A program made the translations under genes and the position numbers. The notes beneath the pieces were generated by a model. It saw only the letters and a list, made by a program, of their open reading frames with translations. It was not told the origin of the DNA and did not search any database. From the NCBI RefSeq assembly GCF_025751585.1, contig NZ_JAOWKX010000011.1:40941-104940 (forward strand): a stretch of 64,000 bases of DNA, read 5' to 3'. The DNA is from Fluctibacter corallii (GTDB taxonomy: Bacteria; Pseudomonadota; Gammaproteobacteria; Enterobacterales; Alteromonadaceae). This document shows, one piece after another, positions 35,594-44,135 of this stretch (within the stretch, counting starts at the first letter, position 1; every line of letters starts with the position of its first letter).

Positions 35594-36371
35594 ATTTTTG
35601 GGATTTCTTGGATGCTTGCTTAATAATTTTCATCGCCGTTTCTGCTTTTTTATCTCCTGCCGCAGCCATATTCGCAAGTTGACCTACAGTTAGCGAGCTA
35701 TATTCCCCCAATTGGTTTACTTGGCTTGCCCCACCACCTCTTTGCTTAAACGCTTCAGCAGCTGATTTATCTTTTAGACCACCTAAGTTACCAATTTTTT
35801 TCTTACCGCCACCAGTTAGTTTTGCTTTTGCCGCAATAATTCCAATAGCAAGAACTTCTTCACCTATAGAGTTTTCGTCAGCCGAATGCGCAAACTCACC
35901 ATCTGGGTCTCTCTCACCTTCGGGCACAACTCCAAGATCTAGAGCTTTTAGTAGCTCCTCCATTAGAGGTTCTAATATATCAGTTAATTCATCCTGTGCT
36001 TGACAAGAAATTTCAGAGTCTGATTGCTCTTCAGAGCACATTCCTGTGGGGTCAATAAATCGATAGGGGTTATTGTTAGCATACGCATAGCGATTGAAAC
36101 TAAGAACATCGCGATATCCAACCGGATCATTCGAATAAAACCGCCCAATCACTGGATCATAGTATCGTGCCTGCATATAACTCAACCCTAGGTCGGTGTC
36201 GAATTTATGCCCGGTATAGCCGATGTCGTCGGCTTCGCCCTCTATGCTGCTGCCGTAAGGACGGTGATTTTGGGTGCCGCCGGGGTTGGGGATGAAGCCG
36301 TCTTTGGCGATCAGTTTACTACCCAAGTAAATGTTGTTTACGCCGCCTGCGGGGGTGTCTTGATACAGCAA
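35580..36371 (-). CDS. Cassette 13 Rhs core-toxin ORF
   Basis: This 263-residue reading has an intact core (1-83), then NNNPYRFIDPTGMCSEE, and a pre-toxin segment (MEELLKALDLGVVPEGERD and GEFAHSADENSIGEE) almost identical to cassette 19. The last 75 residues are unique and end in a very basic region (IIKQASKKSQKYGGK). The shared pre-toxin and different tips show that recombination also occurs inside the variable part. The shared tail RVSGRIESKKL is absent. The immunity protein is cytosolic, so a nucleic-acid target is plausible. Confidence 0.72.
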   Translation of the reverse strand: MLYQDTPAGGVNNIYLGSKLIAKDGFIPNPGGTQNHRPYGSSIEGEADDIGYTGHKFDTDLGLSYMQARYYDPVIGRFYSNDPVGYRDVLSFNRYAYANNNPYRFIDPTGMCSEEQSDSEISCQAQDELTDILEPLMEELLKALDLGVVPEGERDPDGEFAHSADENSIGEEVLAIGIIAAKAKLTGGGKKKIGNLGGLKDKSAAEAFKQRGGGASQVNQLGEYSSLTVGQLANMAAAGDKKAETAMKIIKQASKKSQKYGGK

Positions 36372-36442
36372 TACGTCGTCTTGGCTGTATACGCTGTAGT
36401 GTGTGCCTTCGCTGTCTTGTACTTTTACGCGGCGGTTATGGC
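36122..36442 (-). repeat. Conserved Rhs core copy, cassette 13
   Basis: Intact ~320-bp core copy, with TACGTCGTCTT in place of TACGCCGTCTT (glycine codon to aspartate codon), a variant shared with cassettes 6 and 9. Confidence 0.92.
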
Positions 36443-36483
36443 TTGTTAGTGAAAACCTTCAGAGCAGTCAATGAGACGGTGGC

Positions 36484-36503
36484 AGCCCCGCGAGTGCGAG
36501 GCT
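36484..36503. repeat. Inter-cassette hairpin (12/13)
   Basis: AGCCCCGCGAGTGCGAGGCT, one-mismatch stem. Confidence 0.7.
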
Positions 36504-36606
36504 ATAGGGTTGGATTCAATAAAGTGCAAAATTTCTATTTGTCCAAATTTAACTTGAGAGTCAGAAATTTATACTGACCTTATTTTTTTATTTCTTACTT
36601 ATCAGG

Positions 36607-36969
36607 CTAACCTTTAATTTTGTATTGATACAATCGATCAGCCAGAAACTTATAACAGGGATCTCCAGATTCAACGGCATCAATATCGAAAGTCTTTGCA
36701 GAAACAAATAATCCGCTTTCAGATACAAACATTGAGCTTAGTACTATGTAAACTCCATCTTTAGTAACGTAAACTTTGTTTGGATTTAAGTCACTAATTT
36801 CCGAGTAGCCAGTTGTATCAATTTCTACTCCTAACAGACTGTTAGTGCTCATAACAGTATCTGCTTCTTTGGTAATGCTTTCCATTTGTTCAGATGATAA
36901 TTCTGTGTTTTTTGAACATGAGTGTATGCTCAAAGAAAAGAAAAGTACCAGTATCAATCTAATCATAAG
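36607..36969 (-). CDS. Cassette 12 lipoprotein immunity protein
   Basis: From an internal ATG (about 36966-36969, MIRLILVLFFSLSIHSCSK) this is a protein of about 120 residues with a signal peptide and lipobox cysteine. The mature domain should sit in the periplasm and the toxin should act there. The open frame continues upstream to 37029, but the signal peptide argues for the internal start. It is 109 bases from the toxin stop. Confidence 0.68.
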   Translation of the reverse strand, partial: LMIRLILVLFFSLSIHSCSKNTELSSEQMESITKEADTVMSTNSLLGVEIDTTGYSEISDLNPNKVYVTKDGVYIVLSSMFVSESGLFVSAKTFDIDAVESGDPCYKFLADRLYQYKIKG

Positions 36970-37078
36970 TGTTACCCAACAACTTATTAAAAATCTTGGC
37001 GAGCTGGGATAGGTAAAAACCAAACCCAACTCCAGCTAAATGACTTATCGCAGTTTACAAAGCCCAAATCATCTAAAG

Positions 37079-37768
37079 TTAGTTTTGTTCATCTAGTTTT
37101 CTGGACTCGATCCTTCCTGCAACCCTAAAGACACCGCTAAATCCATTACTGGCTCCACCTGCATCAGTCGCTGGTAAGTTAGCGGTCCCTGCTACTGGAT
37201 CTGAAGGATCTCTTGCGCCAACGTCGTCGAGGAAACTATTTAAACTGGAAGAGATCCCCTTTGCCCCACTTAGATAATCATCACCAAACATTGCGCCTGC
37301 GGCATTACTAGGCAAATCTTCTTGTGAAAAAGCACTACGGTAATCACCCTCAGACTCGTTCAAGTATTGAACTATTTCAACTCCCAGCCCCATAATCTCG
37401 GCGGTCACGCTGCCGACTCCGTAAGATAACTCCGCTGCGGCACCGAAGTGCCGTAAATCTACCCATCCAAAATTGTCAGTGAATAAATATCGATTAGAAT
37501 TTCCGGCTCTGTTAGCTGAAAGGGCGGCCATCGCTTGCGCACCATTGAGACCAGCAGCTTCATATTTAGCTACTTCATCTCTTAAAGACTGAATCGTCGC
37601 CACTCCTGCTTGATTTGGAGCCTTCCCGTCGGGGTCAACATACTTATAAGGATTGTTGTTGGCGTACGCATATCTATTAAAGCTATGCACATCTCTGAAT
37701 CCTATAGGATCGTTGCTATAAAACCGCCCGATAACTGGATCATAATATCGTGCCTGCATATAACTCAA
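37079..37768 (-). CDS. Cassette 12 Rhs toxin ORF with shared tail
   Basis: The frame opens at TTG 37768 because the core has the 14-bp insertion. After NNNPYKYVDPDGKAP the toxin contains RYLFTDNFGWVDLRHFGAAAE and later SAFSQEDLPSNAAGAMFGDDY. These D-x-RHF and EDLPSN-x-AGA-x-FG motifs look like a conserved enzyme core; I recall similar segments in other envelope-acting toxins but cannot name the family. It ends with the tail FRVAGRIESRKLDEQN. The lipoprotein immunity gene downstream points to a periplasmic target. Confidence 0.68.
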   Translation of the reverse strand: MSYMQARYYDPVIGRFYSNDPIGFRDVHSFNRYAYANNNPYKYVDPDGKAPNQAGVATIQSLRDEVAKYEAAGLNGAQAMAALSANRAGNSNRYLFTDNFGWVDLRHFGAAAELSYGVGSVTAEIMGLGVEIVQYLNESEGDYRSAFSQEDLPSNAAGAMFGDDYLSGAKGISSSLNSFLDDVGARDPSDPVAGTANLPATDAGGASNGFSGVFRVAGRIESRKLDEQN

Positions 37769-38039
37769 CCCTAGGTCGGTGTCGAATTTATGTCCGGTAT
37801 AGCCGATGTCGTCGGCTTCGCCCTCTATGCTGCTGCCGTATGGACGGTGATTTTGGGTGCCGCCGGGGTTGGGGATGAAGCCGTCTTTGGCGATCAGTGG
37901 AATTCCCAGACTTTGCTACCCAAATAAATGTTGTTTACGCCGCCTGCGGGGGTGTCTTGATACAGCAATACGCCGTCTTGGCTGTATACGCTGTAGTGTG
38001 TGCCTTCGCTGTCTTGTACTTTTACGCGGCAGTTATGGC
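37705..38039 (-). repeat. Core copy with 14-bp insertion, cassette 12
   Basis: Common insertion form. The end nearest the toxin is diverged (TATAGGATCGTTGCTATAAAA, reading SNDPI instead of SNDPV), so the toxin-side boundary of homology is shorter here. Confidence 0.88.
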
Positions 38040-38080
38040 TTGTTAGAGGGAACCTTCATAGCAGTCAATGAGAAGGTCGC

Positions 38081-38100
38081 AGCCCCGCTAGTGCGAGGCT
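38081..38100. repeat. Inter-cassette hairpin (11/12)
   Basis: AGCCCCGCTAGTGCGAGGCT, one-mismatch stem. Confidence 0.7.
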
Positions 38101-38137
38101 TGGATTCAAATTAAGAGGTTAATAAATGCTCACTCAA

Positions 38138-38476
38138 TCAGACGTACTTATGCAAAAACTCTTCGCAATATTCCAAAGTTAACTTGCCTTGTAAGCACGG
38201 GTTGGCTAATTTGTGCATAACTTCGTCTAGTATTTCGTCATCTTCTTCAAAAAATTCAATGTCCTCTCTACCCTCAATTAAGTTTGCCCATTTCTCAATT
38301 TCATCTTCAGTTTTCGCTCCTTTAATAAACAATGTAAGAGCTTTCGCAACGTCTTTTAACGTGAGAACAACTTGTTCTCCATCATAATCAAAACAGAACT
38401 TAGACAACTTATTTGAAACATCATCTAAATCTTCGGGAAATTCAATCAATAACTGAACCGCTTGCAAACGTTCCAT
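38138..38476 (-). CDS. Cassette 11 cytosolic acidic immunity protein
   Basis: This 112-residue, strongly acidic helical protein has no signal peptide. It has runs such as EFFEEDDEILDEVMHKL, typical of immunity proteins that cover basic nuclease sites. It is the only clearly cytosolic partner among the toxins that carry the shared C-terminal tail. It starts 36 bases after the toxin stop. Confidence 0.68.
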   Translation of the reverse strand: MERLQAVQLLIEFPEDLDDVSNKLSKFCFDYDGEQVVLTLKDVAKALTLFIKGAKTEDEIEKWANLIEGREDIEFFEEDDEILDEVMHKLANPCLQGKLTLEYCEEFLHKYV

Positions 38477-38512
38477 TATTTATACCCCTAGCTTTATTAG
38501 CATCAGTTACTA

Positions 38513-39349
38513 CTAATTTAGTTTTTCATCTAATTTTTTAGACTCAATTCTACCACTAACTCTAAAGACTCCACCTCCGGGCATCTTTTTTTTAACAGTA
38601 TCAATGTTTCCATTTGGTAGATAAGTAGTTTTGGTATTTTGAATTGTTTGTCCATTTGCACCTATTTGCTTCTCATACACAGCGGATGAGCCGGGAACGA
38701 TGCCATCAGATTTAGCTTGTACAGCAACTCCTCCATTTGGTAGTGACCTACCTATAACACTATCCCTTGCATTACTCGGAACACTCTTTTTAAAGAATTT
38801 TTGAATTGAATTTGCCAAATCTTTTGATTCTCCTCCAAAGCCCGTAAATAAATCTACAACAGCAAATACATCGTCAGCAGTAAACTGACCATCAGCTAGC
38901 GTCGTAGCATTATCTACAAACTTCTGTATTTCATCTTTTCCTGCTCTTTTAAAATCCCAACCATTTCTTGAAGCATCCCTAACAACATTGAATGCAGATC
39001 TAGCTAACTTTGCAGATCTGCCATCAGGGTCAACATATTTGTACGGATTGTTATTAGCGTATGCATATCTATTGAAGGTATGTACATTAATAAACCCAAC
39101 CGGATCATTCGAATAAAACCGCCCGATAACTGGATCATAGTATCGTGCCTGCATATAACTCAACCCTAGGTCGGTGTCGAATTTACGTCCGGTATAGCCG
39201 ATGTCGTCAGCTTCGCCTTCAATGCTGCTGCCGTAGGGGCGGTGATTTTGAGTGCCGCCGGGGTTGGGGATGAAGCCGTCTTTGGCGATCAGTTTACTAC
39301 CCAAGTAAATGTTGTTTACGCCGCCTGCGGGGGTGTCTTGATACAGCAA
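38513..39349 (-). CDS. Cassette 11 Rhs core-toxin ORF with shared tail
   Basis: This 278-residue reading has an intact core. The unique part contains a helical segment, then GSSAVYEKQIGANGQTIQN, TKTTYLPNGNIDTVKKK and the tail FRVSGRIESKKLDEKLN. The TKTTY-PNGNI pattern occurs in some Rhs tips thought to act in the cytosol; I cannot name a catalytic class. The acidic cytosolic partner agrees. It is the exception to the rule that tail-bearing toxins have envelope-located immunity. Confidence 0.7.
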   Translation of the reverse strand: MLYQDTPAGGVNNIYLGSKLIAKDGFIPNPGGTQNHRPYGSSIEGEADDIGYTGRKFDTDLGLSYMQARYYDPVIGRFYSNDPVGFINVHTFNRYAYANNNPYKYVDPDGRSAKLARSAFNVVRDASRNGWDFKRAGKDEIQKFVDNATTLADGQFTADDVFAVVDLFTGFGGESKDLANSIQKFFKKSVPSNARDSVIGRSLPNGGVAVQAKSDGIVPGSSAVYEKQIGANGQTIQNTKTTYLPNGNIDTVKKKMPGGGVFRVSGRIESKKLDEKLN

Positions 39350-39420
39350 TACGCCGTCTTGGCTATATACACTGTAATGTGTGCCTTCGCTGTCTTGTAC
39401 TTTTACGCGGCAATTATGGC
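39100..39420 (-). repeat. Conserved Rhs core copy, cassette 11
   Basis: Intact copy, with one change turning GHKF into GRKF and a few silent differences. Confidence 0.92.
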
Positions 39421-39461
39421 TTGTTAGAGGGAACCTTCATAGCAGTCAATGAGACGACGGC

Positions 39462-39480
39462 AGCCCCGCGAGTGCGGGGC
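39462..39480. repeat. Inter-cassette hairpin (10/11)
   Basis: AGCCCCGCGAGTGCGGGGC, perfect stem, separated from the cassette 10 immunity stop by about 120 AT-rich bases without a gene. Confidence 0.8.
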
Positions 39481-39599
39481 GATGTGGTATAGGTTACATG
39501 ACAACAGAGCTTAATAAAAAAGAAACACTGCTAAAAAAACATCACAACATGATAATAACCATTCTGAGCAATTAACTCGGCCATTTAGTCATTCCCTTA

Positions 39600-40166
39600 T
39601 CATACATCTATTGTTTTAAGAAAATATACTATAAGCACTACTCCGAAAGTGAACAACAATGTCACCATCGTTTTTACTCTTTCTTCTTTAGTAATTCGCC
39701 CTTTAGCAAAAACATTCCCAAAATATATACGAAGAAGCCAAGAACGATTGTTATTGTAACTTCCTACTGCAAAGTAAATAGCTAGAAGCGTTAAATGTTT
39801 GTTAAGTGAGCTATCAAAGATTTTACTATCAGGCTGTAGCAAGGCTTCGCATACTAACAACAGAAACGCAGCCAACAGGAAAACTTGAATAATGGATAAG
39901 TAGTCTTGAATACCCGACTGATATAACGCTTCAGAAATACGATCCATCAACTTAACAGCGCCGTACGTAAAAAAATAATAAATAACTGATGCTAAGATGG
40001 AGTAAGCAACCTTTACATAAAATGAACTATCAATTTCTAAACTCAGCCAGAAAGCTTGATAAAAAGGTAATGCAATAGCCAAACTTATGACAAAAACAAT
40101 GGCCCACGCAGTTGAAAGAACTGAAAAAATACACTTTGCACTAAGAACGTATAATTCTTTAATCAT
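39600..40166 (-). CDS. Cassette 10 polytopic membrane immunity protein
   Basis: This 188-residue protein has four or five membrane helices. Its start overlaps the toxin stop by 8 bases. This tight coupling and the membrane location fit an immunity protein against a membrane-active toxin. No known family. Confidence 0.68.
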   Translation of the reverse strand: MIKELYVLSAKCIFSVLSTAWAIVFVISLAIALPFYQAFWLSLEIDSSFYVKVAYSILASVIYYFFTYGAVKLMDRISEALYQSGIQDYLSIIQVFLLAAFLLLVCEALLQPDSKIFDSSLNKHLTLLAIYFAVGSYNNNRSWLLRIYFGNVFAKGRITKEERVKTMVTLLFTFGVVLIVYFLKTIDV

Positions 40167-40815
40167 TATTGTCCAACTCTTTTGATTCTAACCTACTAAA
40201 CACCCTCTTTATCGAAAAAGTGGTGGTCTTTGAATATTTTATATCAGCCGAAAAATCGACACCTGCACCAATCACATTGTTTTCAATTGAGCCGTTTCCT
40301 GTAGTTGACATTCCCGCATTTCCAGCACTTTGTTTTCCAGAAATATTCTCAATGCCATCCTCACTAAACTTCACACCTAATAGATTTGTACTATCACCAA
40401 GCTTTAAATTTGTGTCACCCAATTGTATACCGGCACTATGATTTAAGTTGACTGTGAGAGTTGATACCGTAGAGTTTCCTACCGGGTTTTCAGGGCTATC
40501 AGAAAAGGTCCATCCACCAGAAAATTTGCCAGCTCCACCAGATTTTAATGAGAAAGAGCGATCAAATGTAAACTCATAGTGTTCTGTATCAAGTATAAAA
40601 GCAACGTTAGCGCTGAATCCAAAACCTTTAGCTACGTTTATGCTACCTTGTACAGCAATTTTTTCTCGACCGTCGAGATCAACATACTTGTAAGGGTTAT
40701 TCGCTACATAAGAATAACGGTTAAATGTATCTACTTCACCAGTAAACCCAACCGGATCATTCGAATAGAAACGACCTATGACTGGATCATAGTATCGTGC
40801 CTGCATATAACTCAA
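40159..40815 (-). CDS. Cassette 10 Rhs toxin ORF, beta-rich, with shared tail
   Basis: The frame opens at TTG 40815 because of the 14-bp core insertion. After NNPYKYVDLDGREK the toxin reads as alternating polar and hydrophobic stretches with many Gly, Ser and Asn residues (SINVAKGFGFSANVAFILD, FSADIKYSKTTTFSI). This suggests a beta-strand membrane toxin like that of cassette 16. It ends with the tail KRVFSRLESKELDNND. Note YVDLDG where others have YVDPDG. The immunity protein is an integral membrane protein. Confidence 0.66.
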   Translation of the reverse strand: MSYMQARYYDPVIGRFYSNDPVGFTGEVDTFNRYSYVANNPYKYVDLDGREKIAVQGSINVAKGFGFSANVAFILDTEHYEFTFDRSFSLKSGGAGKFSGGWTFSDSPENPVGNSTVSTLTVNLNHSAGIQLGDTNLKLGDSTNLLGVKFSEDGIENISGKQSAGNAGMSTTGNGSIENNVIGAGVDFSADIKYSKTTTFSIKRVFSRLESKELDNND

Positions 40816-41083
40816 CCCTAGGTCGGTGTCGAATTTATGTCCGGTATAGCCGATGTCGTCGGCTTCGCCTTCTATGCTGCTGCCGTAAGGACGGTGATTT
40901 TGGGTGCCGCCGGGGTTGGGGATGAAGCCGTCTTTGGCGATCAGTGGAATTCCCAGACTTTGCTACCCAATTAAATGTTGTTTACGCCGCCTGCGGGGGT
41001 GTCTTGATACAGCAATACGCCGTCTTGGCTGTATACGCTGTAATGTGTCTTTGCTGTCTTGTACTTTTACGCGGCGGTTATGA
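40752..41083 (-). repeat. Core copy with 14-bp insertion, cassette 10
   Basis: Common insertion form plus a 2-base loss near 41049 (GTGTCTTTGC for GTGTGCCTTTGC), so it has two frame lesions. Confidence 0.88.
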
Positions 41084-41125
41084 CTTGTTAGTGAAAATCG
41101 TCAGAGGCAATAGTCAGACGGTGAC

Positions 41126-41146
41126 AACCCCGCGAGTGCGGGGCTT
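41126..41146. repeat. Inter-cassette hairpin (9/10)
   Basis: AACCCCGCGAGTGCGGGGCTT; the inner 7-bp stem is perfect and the AAGCCCC form is changed on one side. Confidence 0.75.
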
Positions 41147-41162
41147 TGGATTCAAATTTTTT

Positions 41163-41627
41163 TCAAGAGTTAACTAAGAGTTTTCCTCCAAACTTTTCTT
41201 TTAGGATCTCTATCAAATTTATATCTGAAGAGTAAACCTCAAAAACGGTAGTATCAAACGCCCTAATTTGAATAATTGCATCTTCAATATCCGTAAATCG
41301 GTCATCTTCTGTGTAGTGTTCTAGCTGGAAAAGTGGCTTTAAATCAGCATCAGTCACAAAAAACACTCCAGATAAAAATTGTTCGACTTCTATAAGTTGT
41401 ATACAAACGTCCAATTTACTGTCGACTGGTTGAGGTTTCCCAGAAGAAAAAGTTTCCCAGTATTGATCGATATTTACACCAGATACATCGGAAGCAAACC
41501 ACATAAAATTATTAGTGGTTTCGTTAATTGCCCCTAACAACAGTGAGAGTTGTTCACCCGTACAGGAAACTTCCGATTGGTTTAAATCATTTCCTGACAA
41601 GGCAAGGCAATATTTAGGTGTAGGCAT
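41163..41627 (-). CDS. Cassette 9 cytosolic putative immunity protein
   Basis: This 154-residue acidic protein has no signal peptide. It starts MPTPKYCLALSGNDLNQSE and has an alpha+beta pattern, but I do not recognise the family. It begins 13 bases after the ORF stop of the frameshifted toxin. In the repaired toxin frame the toxin stop lies only a few bases upstream of the immunity start. Confidence 0.65.
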   Translation of the reverse strand: MPTPKYCLALSGNDLNQSEVSCTGEQLSLLLGAINETTNNFMWFASDVSGVNIDQYWETFSSGKPQPVDSKLDVCIQLIEVEQFLSGVFFVTDADLKPLFQLEHYTEDDRFTDIEDAIIQIRAFDTTVFEVYSSDINLIEILKEKFGGKLLVNS

Positions 41628-41628
41628 T

Positions 41629-42300
41629 ATTGTCCCTCATTTAAAGGTCTAGCAGGCCCTCGCTTAGGAGTTCCACCAGTCTCATTTGGTATGATCGGAT
41701 GTTCATGTGGATTAGGATGGTCTCCACGCCCATGATCAGTAAAATCGATATCCTTAATGTGCTCACTATTTTCACCAAACTCTCGCCTTCTGAATTTTTT
41801 GAAGATTCATTGTTGTGAATCAGATCAAAAGCGAGGTCGGCAATGTGCGTTGAAAGACTAGCTCCAGTTATTACTTCAGTTGCAAAGTTAATTGCTTGAC
41901 CTATTTTACGACCACCATTAAATACTGCCACAGCTTGAGCATACTCACCATCTGGGTCGTTATATTTGTAAGGATTATTGTTTGCATAGGCATAACGATT
42001 GAATCCATAAGCAGGATTATTGCCTCTCTGCATATGCCCCGACGCATCCACCGGATCATTCGAATAAAACCGCCCAATCACTGGATCATAGTATCGTGCC
42101 TGCATATAACTCAACCCTAGGTCGGTGTCGAATTTATGTCCGGTATAGCCGATGTCGTCGGCTTCGCCTTCTATGCTGCTGCCGTAAGGACGGTGATTTT
42201 GGGTGCCGCCGGGGTTGGGGATGAAGCCGTCTTTGGCGATCAGTTTACTACCCAAGTAAATGTTGTTTACGCCGCCTGCGGGGGTGTCTTGATACAGCAA
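41629..42300 (-). pseudogene. Cassette 9 Rhs core-toxin ORF with frameshift in A-tract
   Basis: The core is intact, and the toxin is in frame through GASLSTHIADLAFDLIHNNESS. Then the frame is lost. A different frame continues with RRREFGENSEHIKDIDFTDHG, RGDHPNPHEHPIIPNETGG and TPKRGPARPLNEGQ, then a stop next to the immunity gene. The DHG...HPNPHxH...GGTPKRGP pattern is a common nuclease-like Rhs tip. A six-A run at about 41811 would restore the frame if it were seven As. So this is a one-base loss in a homopolymer: a genuine lesion, a phase-variable site or a sequencing error. Confidence 0.8.
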
Positions 42301-42371
42301 TACGTCGTCTTGGCTGTATACGCTGTAGTGTGTGCCTTCGCTGTCTTGTACTTTTACGCGGCGGTTATGGC
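42051..42371 (-). repeat. Conserved Rhs core copy, cassette 9
   Basis: Intact ~320-bp copy; carries the Asp variant (TACGTCGTC) shared with cassettes 6 and 13. Confidence 0.92.
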
Positions 42372-42411
42372 TTGTTAGTGAAAACCTTCAGAGCAGTCAA
42401 TGAGACGACGG

Positions 42412-42430
42412 CAGCCCCGCTAGTGCGGGG
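42412..42430. repeat. Inter-cassette hairpin (8/9)
   Basis: AGCCCCGCTAGTGCGGGGT, perfect inner stem. Confidence 0.78.
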
Positions 42431-42448
42431 TTTTGGATTCAAAACGTT

Positions 42449-42727
42449 TTATACTTTTTCTTTGACACGTCTACCAATTCTGTTGAGCCTAGGATTTTTG
42501 CGAATTTCTTCGTGAAATGTGCCCAAACATGTTTGCAACGACTCTTTATCTTGGCTGTCCTCAAACGACAACAATAACCACTGAATACCGCAATTCTTGA
42601 TTGTACTATCTTTGTCTTTCGAGCTTATATAGTCGTATAACCAGTTATTAAAACTTCGCTCACTTCGTGATAGCTTGTAGGCAAACGTACAATATAAGAT
42701 CACAAAAACATACTTTATGATAAACAT
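42449..42727 (-). CDS. Cassette 8 small membrane-anchored immunity protein
   Basis: This 92-residue protein has an N-terminal hydrophobic helix (FIIKYVFVILYCTFAY) and a charged soluble part. It starts 7 bases after the toxin stop. Position and topology suggest immunity to an envelope-acting toxin. Confidence 0.6.
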   Translation of the reverse strand: MFIIKYVFVILYCTFAYKLSRSERSFNNWLYDYISSKDKDSTIKNCGIQWLLLSFEDSQDKESLQTCLGTFHEEIRKNPRLNRIGRRVKEKV

Positions 42728-42734
42728 ATAATTC

Positions 42735-43325
42735 CTATATTACCTCAGGGTCACGCAACTCGGGTGGAGGTGCTGGTGGTGCCATTAATATTTGAGCCTC
42801 GGCTATAAATCGTTTGGTGTCATTATCCATTTCTTGAGAACCCGAAGCATCTGGTGCTGTTGTGTTTGCACCAGCATTCCCACCTGCAAAGTCGTCAGCA
42901 TGTTTCATCAACTGTTTAACTAACCTCGATACAATTCCACCAGTTGTATCCGAGGGGGCCTTCGGAGCCTCTTTTAAAGAAGGCTGTTTAACTTCCGGTT
43001 TACTGTTCTTAACAGTATCACGCATTTGGTTAGCGATTTTTTGTGTTTGTTGCTGAACAGGATTCGTTTTAGGCTGTTGAGTGTTAATGGCCTGTCGGAC
43101 TCCTTGTGCAACAGGACTTACTCTAGGAGTAAACTTTGGAGATATTAAAACTCCTGATTCACCATTCGGATCAATGTACTTGTACGGGTTATTGTTCGCA
43201 TAAGCAAGTCGGTTAAACCCTTTTATGCCAGCTTCTCCATCCAAATGCCCCAATGCATCAACCGGATCATTCGAATAGAAACGACCTATGACTGGATCAT
43301 AGTATCGTGCCTGCATATAACTCAA
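42735..43325 (-). CDS. Cassette 8 Rhs toxin ORF, Pro/Gln-rich
   Basis: The frame opens at TTG 43325 because of the 14-bp core insertion. After NNNPYKYIDPNGES the variable part is low-complexity (QQPKTNPVQQQTQKIANQM), with a helix containing KQLMKHADDFAGGNAG and a proline-rich end (MAPPAPPPELRDPEVI). No catalytic signature is seen and the shared tail is absent. It may be a linker-rich or degraded toxin. Confidence 0.55.
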   Translation of the reverse strand: MSYMQARYYDPVIGRFYSNDPVDALGHLDGEAGIKGFNRLAYANNNPYKYIDPNGESGVLISPKFTPRVSPVAQGVRQAINTQQPKTNPVQQQTQKIANQMRDTVKNSKPEVKQPSLKEAPKAPSDTTGGIVSRLVKQLMKHADDFAGGNAGANTTAPDASGSQEMDNDTKRFIAEAQILMAPPAPPPELRDPEVI

Positions 43326-43595
43326 CCCTAGGTCGGTGTCGAATTTATGTCCGGTATAGCCGATGTCGTCTGCTTCGCCTTCTATGCTGCTGCCGTAAGG
43401 ACGGTGATTTTGAGTGCCGCCGGGGTTGGGGATGAAGCCGTCTTTGGCGATCAGTGGAATTCCCAGACTTTGCTACCCAAGTAAATGTTATTTACGCCGC
43501 CTGCGGGGGTGTCTTGATACAGCAATACGCCGTCTTGGCTATATACGCTGTAATGTATGCCTTGCTGTCTTGTACTTTTACGCGGCAATTATGGC
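43262..43595 (-). repeat. Core copy with 14-bp insertion, cassette 8
   Basis: Common insertion form, plus a one-base loss near 43561 (TATGCCTTGCTG), giving a second frame lesion. Confidence 0.88.
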
Positions 43596-43636
43596 TTGTT
43601 AGAGGGAACCTTCATAGCAGTCAATGAGACGGTGGC

Positions 43637-43656
43637 AGCCCCGCGAGTGCGAGGCT
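43637..43656. repeat. Inter-cassette hairpin (7/8)
   Basis: AGCCCCGCGAGTGCGAGGCT, one-mismatch stem. Confidence 0.7.
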
Positions 43657-43662
43657 TTGGAT

Positions 43663-44106
43663 TCAAAAGTAATCTATGTTCGTAATTTTGCACAAGGGCT
43701 TAAATCTGGGAGCCAATTCAAAGTCTAACTTTAGATTCCTATCACTGAGTTTACAGCTAAAGTTTGCTTTGTTTACTCTATCAAAAAAGATTACTTGCGA
43801 ATTACTATCGACCAACTTTATATAAGAAAAGCCGAATATATTTTTACTAACTCTTATATCTATCTCATCAACATCAAAGTGAATTTTTTCGAAAAAATTT
43901 ATTCGATAGATCCAGCCAATTAAAAGCATTAATGGAATAAACCAGATTTCATTGAGGCCGTAAAAGTCAAAGTGGTGATATGCTTTTGCGGCTAACAATA
44001 TAATTATTAGAGCTAAATTTAACTTTATAAAGTTAACTAAAAAGTTTGTTTTAAGTTCTATAGACATATCTTTCATATAAGCTTTCTCTAGAAAGCAGCA
44101 AACCAT
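43663..44106 (-). CDS. Cassette 7 membrane immunity protein
   Basis: This protein of about 147 residues has two central membrane helices (about 30-47 and 55-70), then a PH-like beta domain (VDEIDIRVSKNIFGFSYIKLV). An internal ATG (MKDMSIELKTN) is an alternative start. The layout resembles the cassette 18 immunity protein: two helices plus a PH-like domain. Confidence 0.62.
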   Translation of the reverse strand: MVCCFLEKAYMKDMSIELKTNFLVNFIKLNLALIIILLAAKAYHHFDFYGLNEIWFIPLMLLIGWIYRINFFEKIHFDVDEIDIRVSKNIFGFSYIKLVDSNSQVIFFDRVNKANFSCKLSDRNLKLDFELAPRFKPLCKITNIDYF

Positions 44107-44135
44107 TAATATATTTACTGCTTTGGCATAGATAA

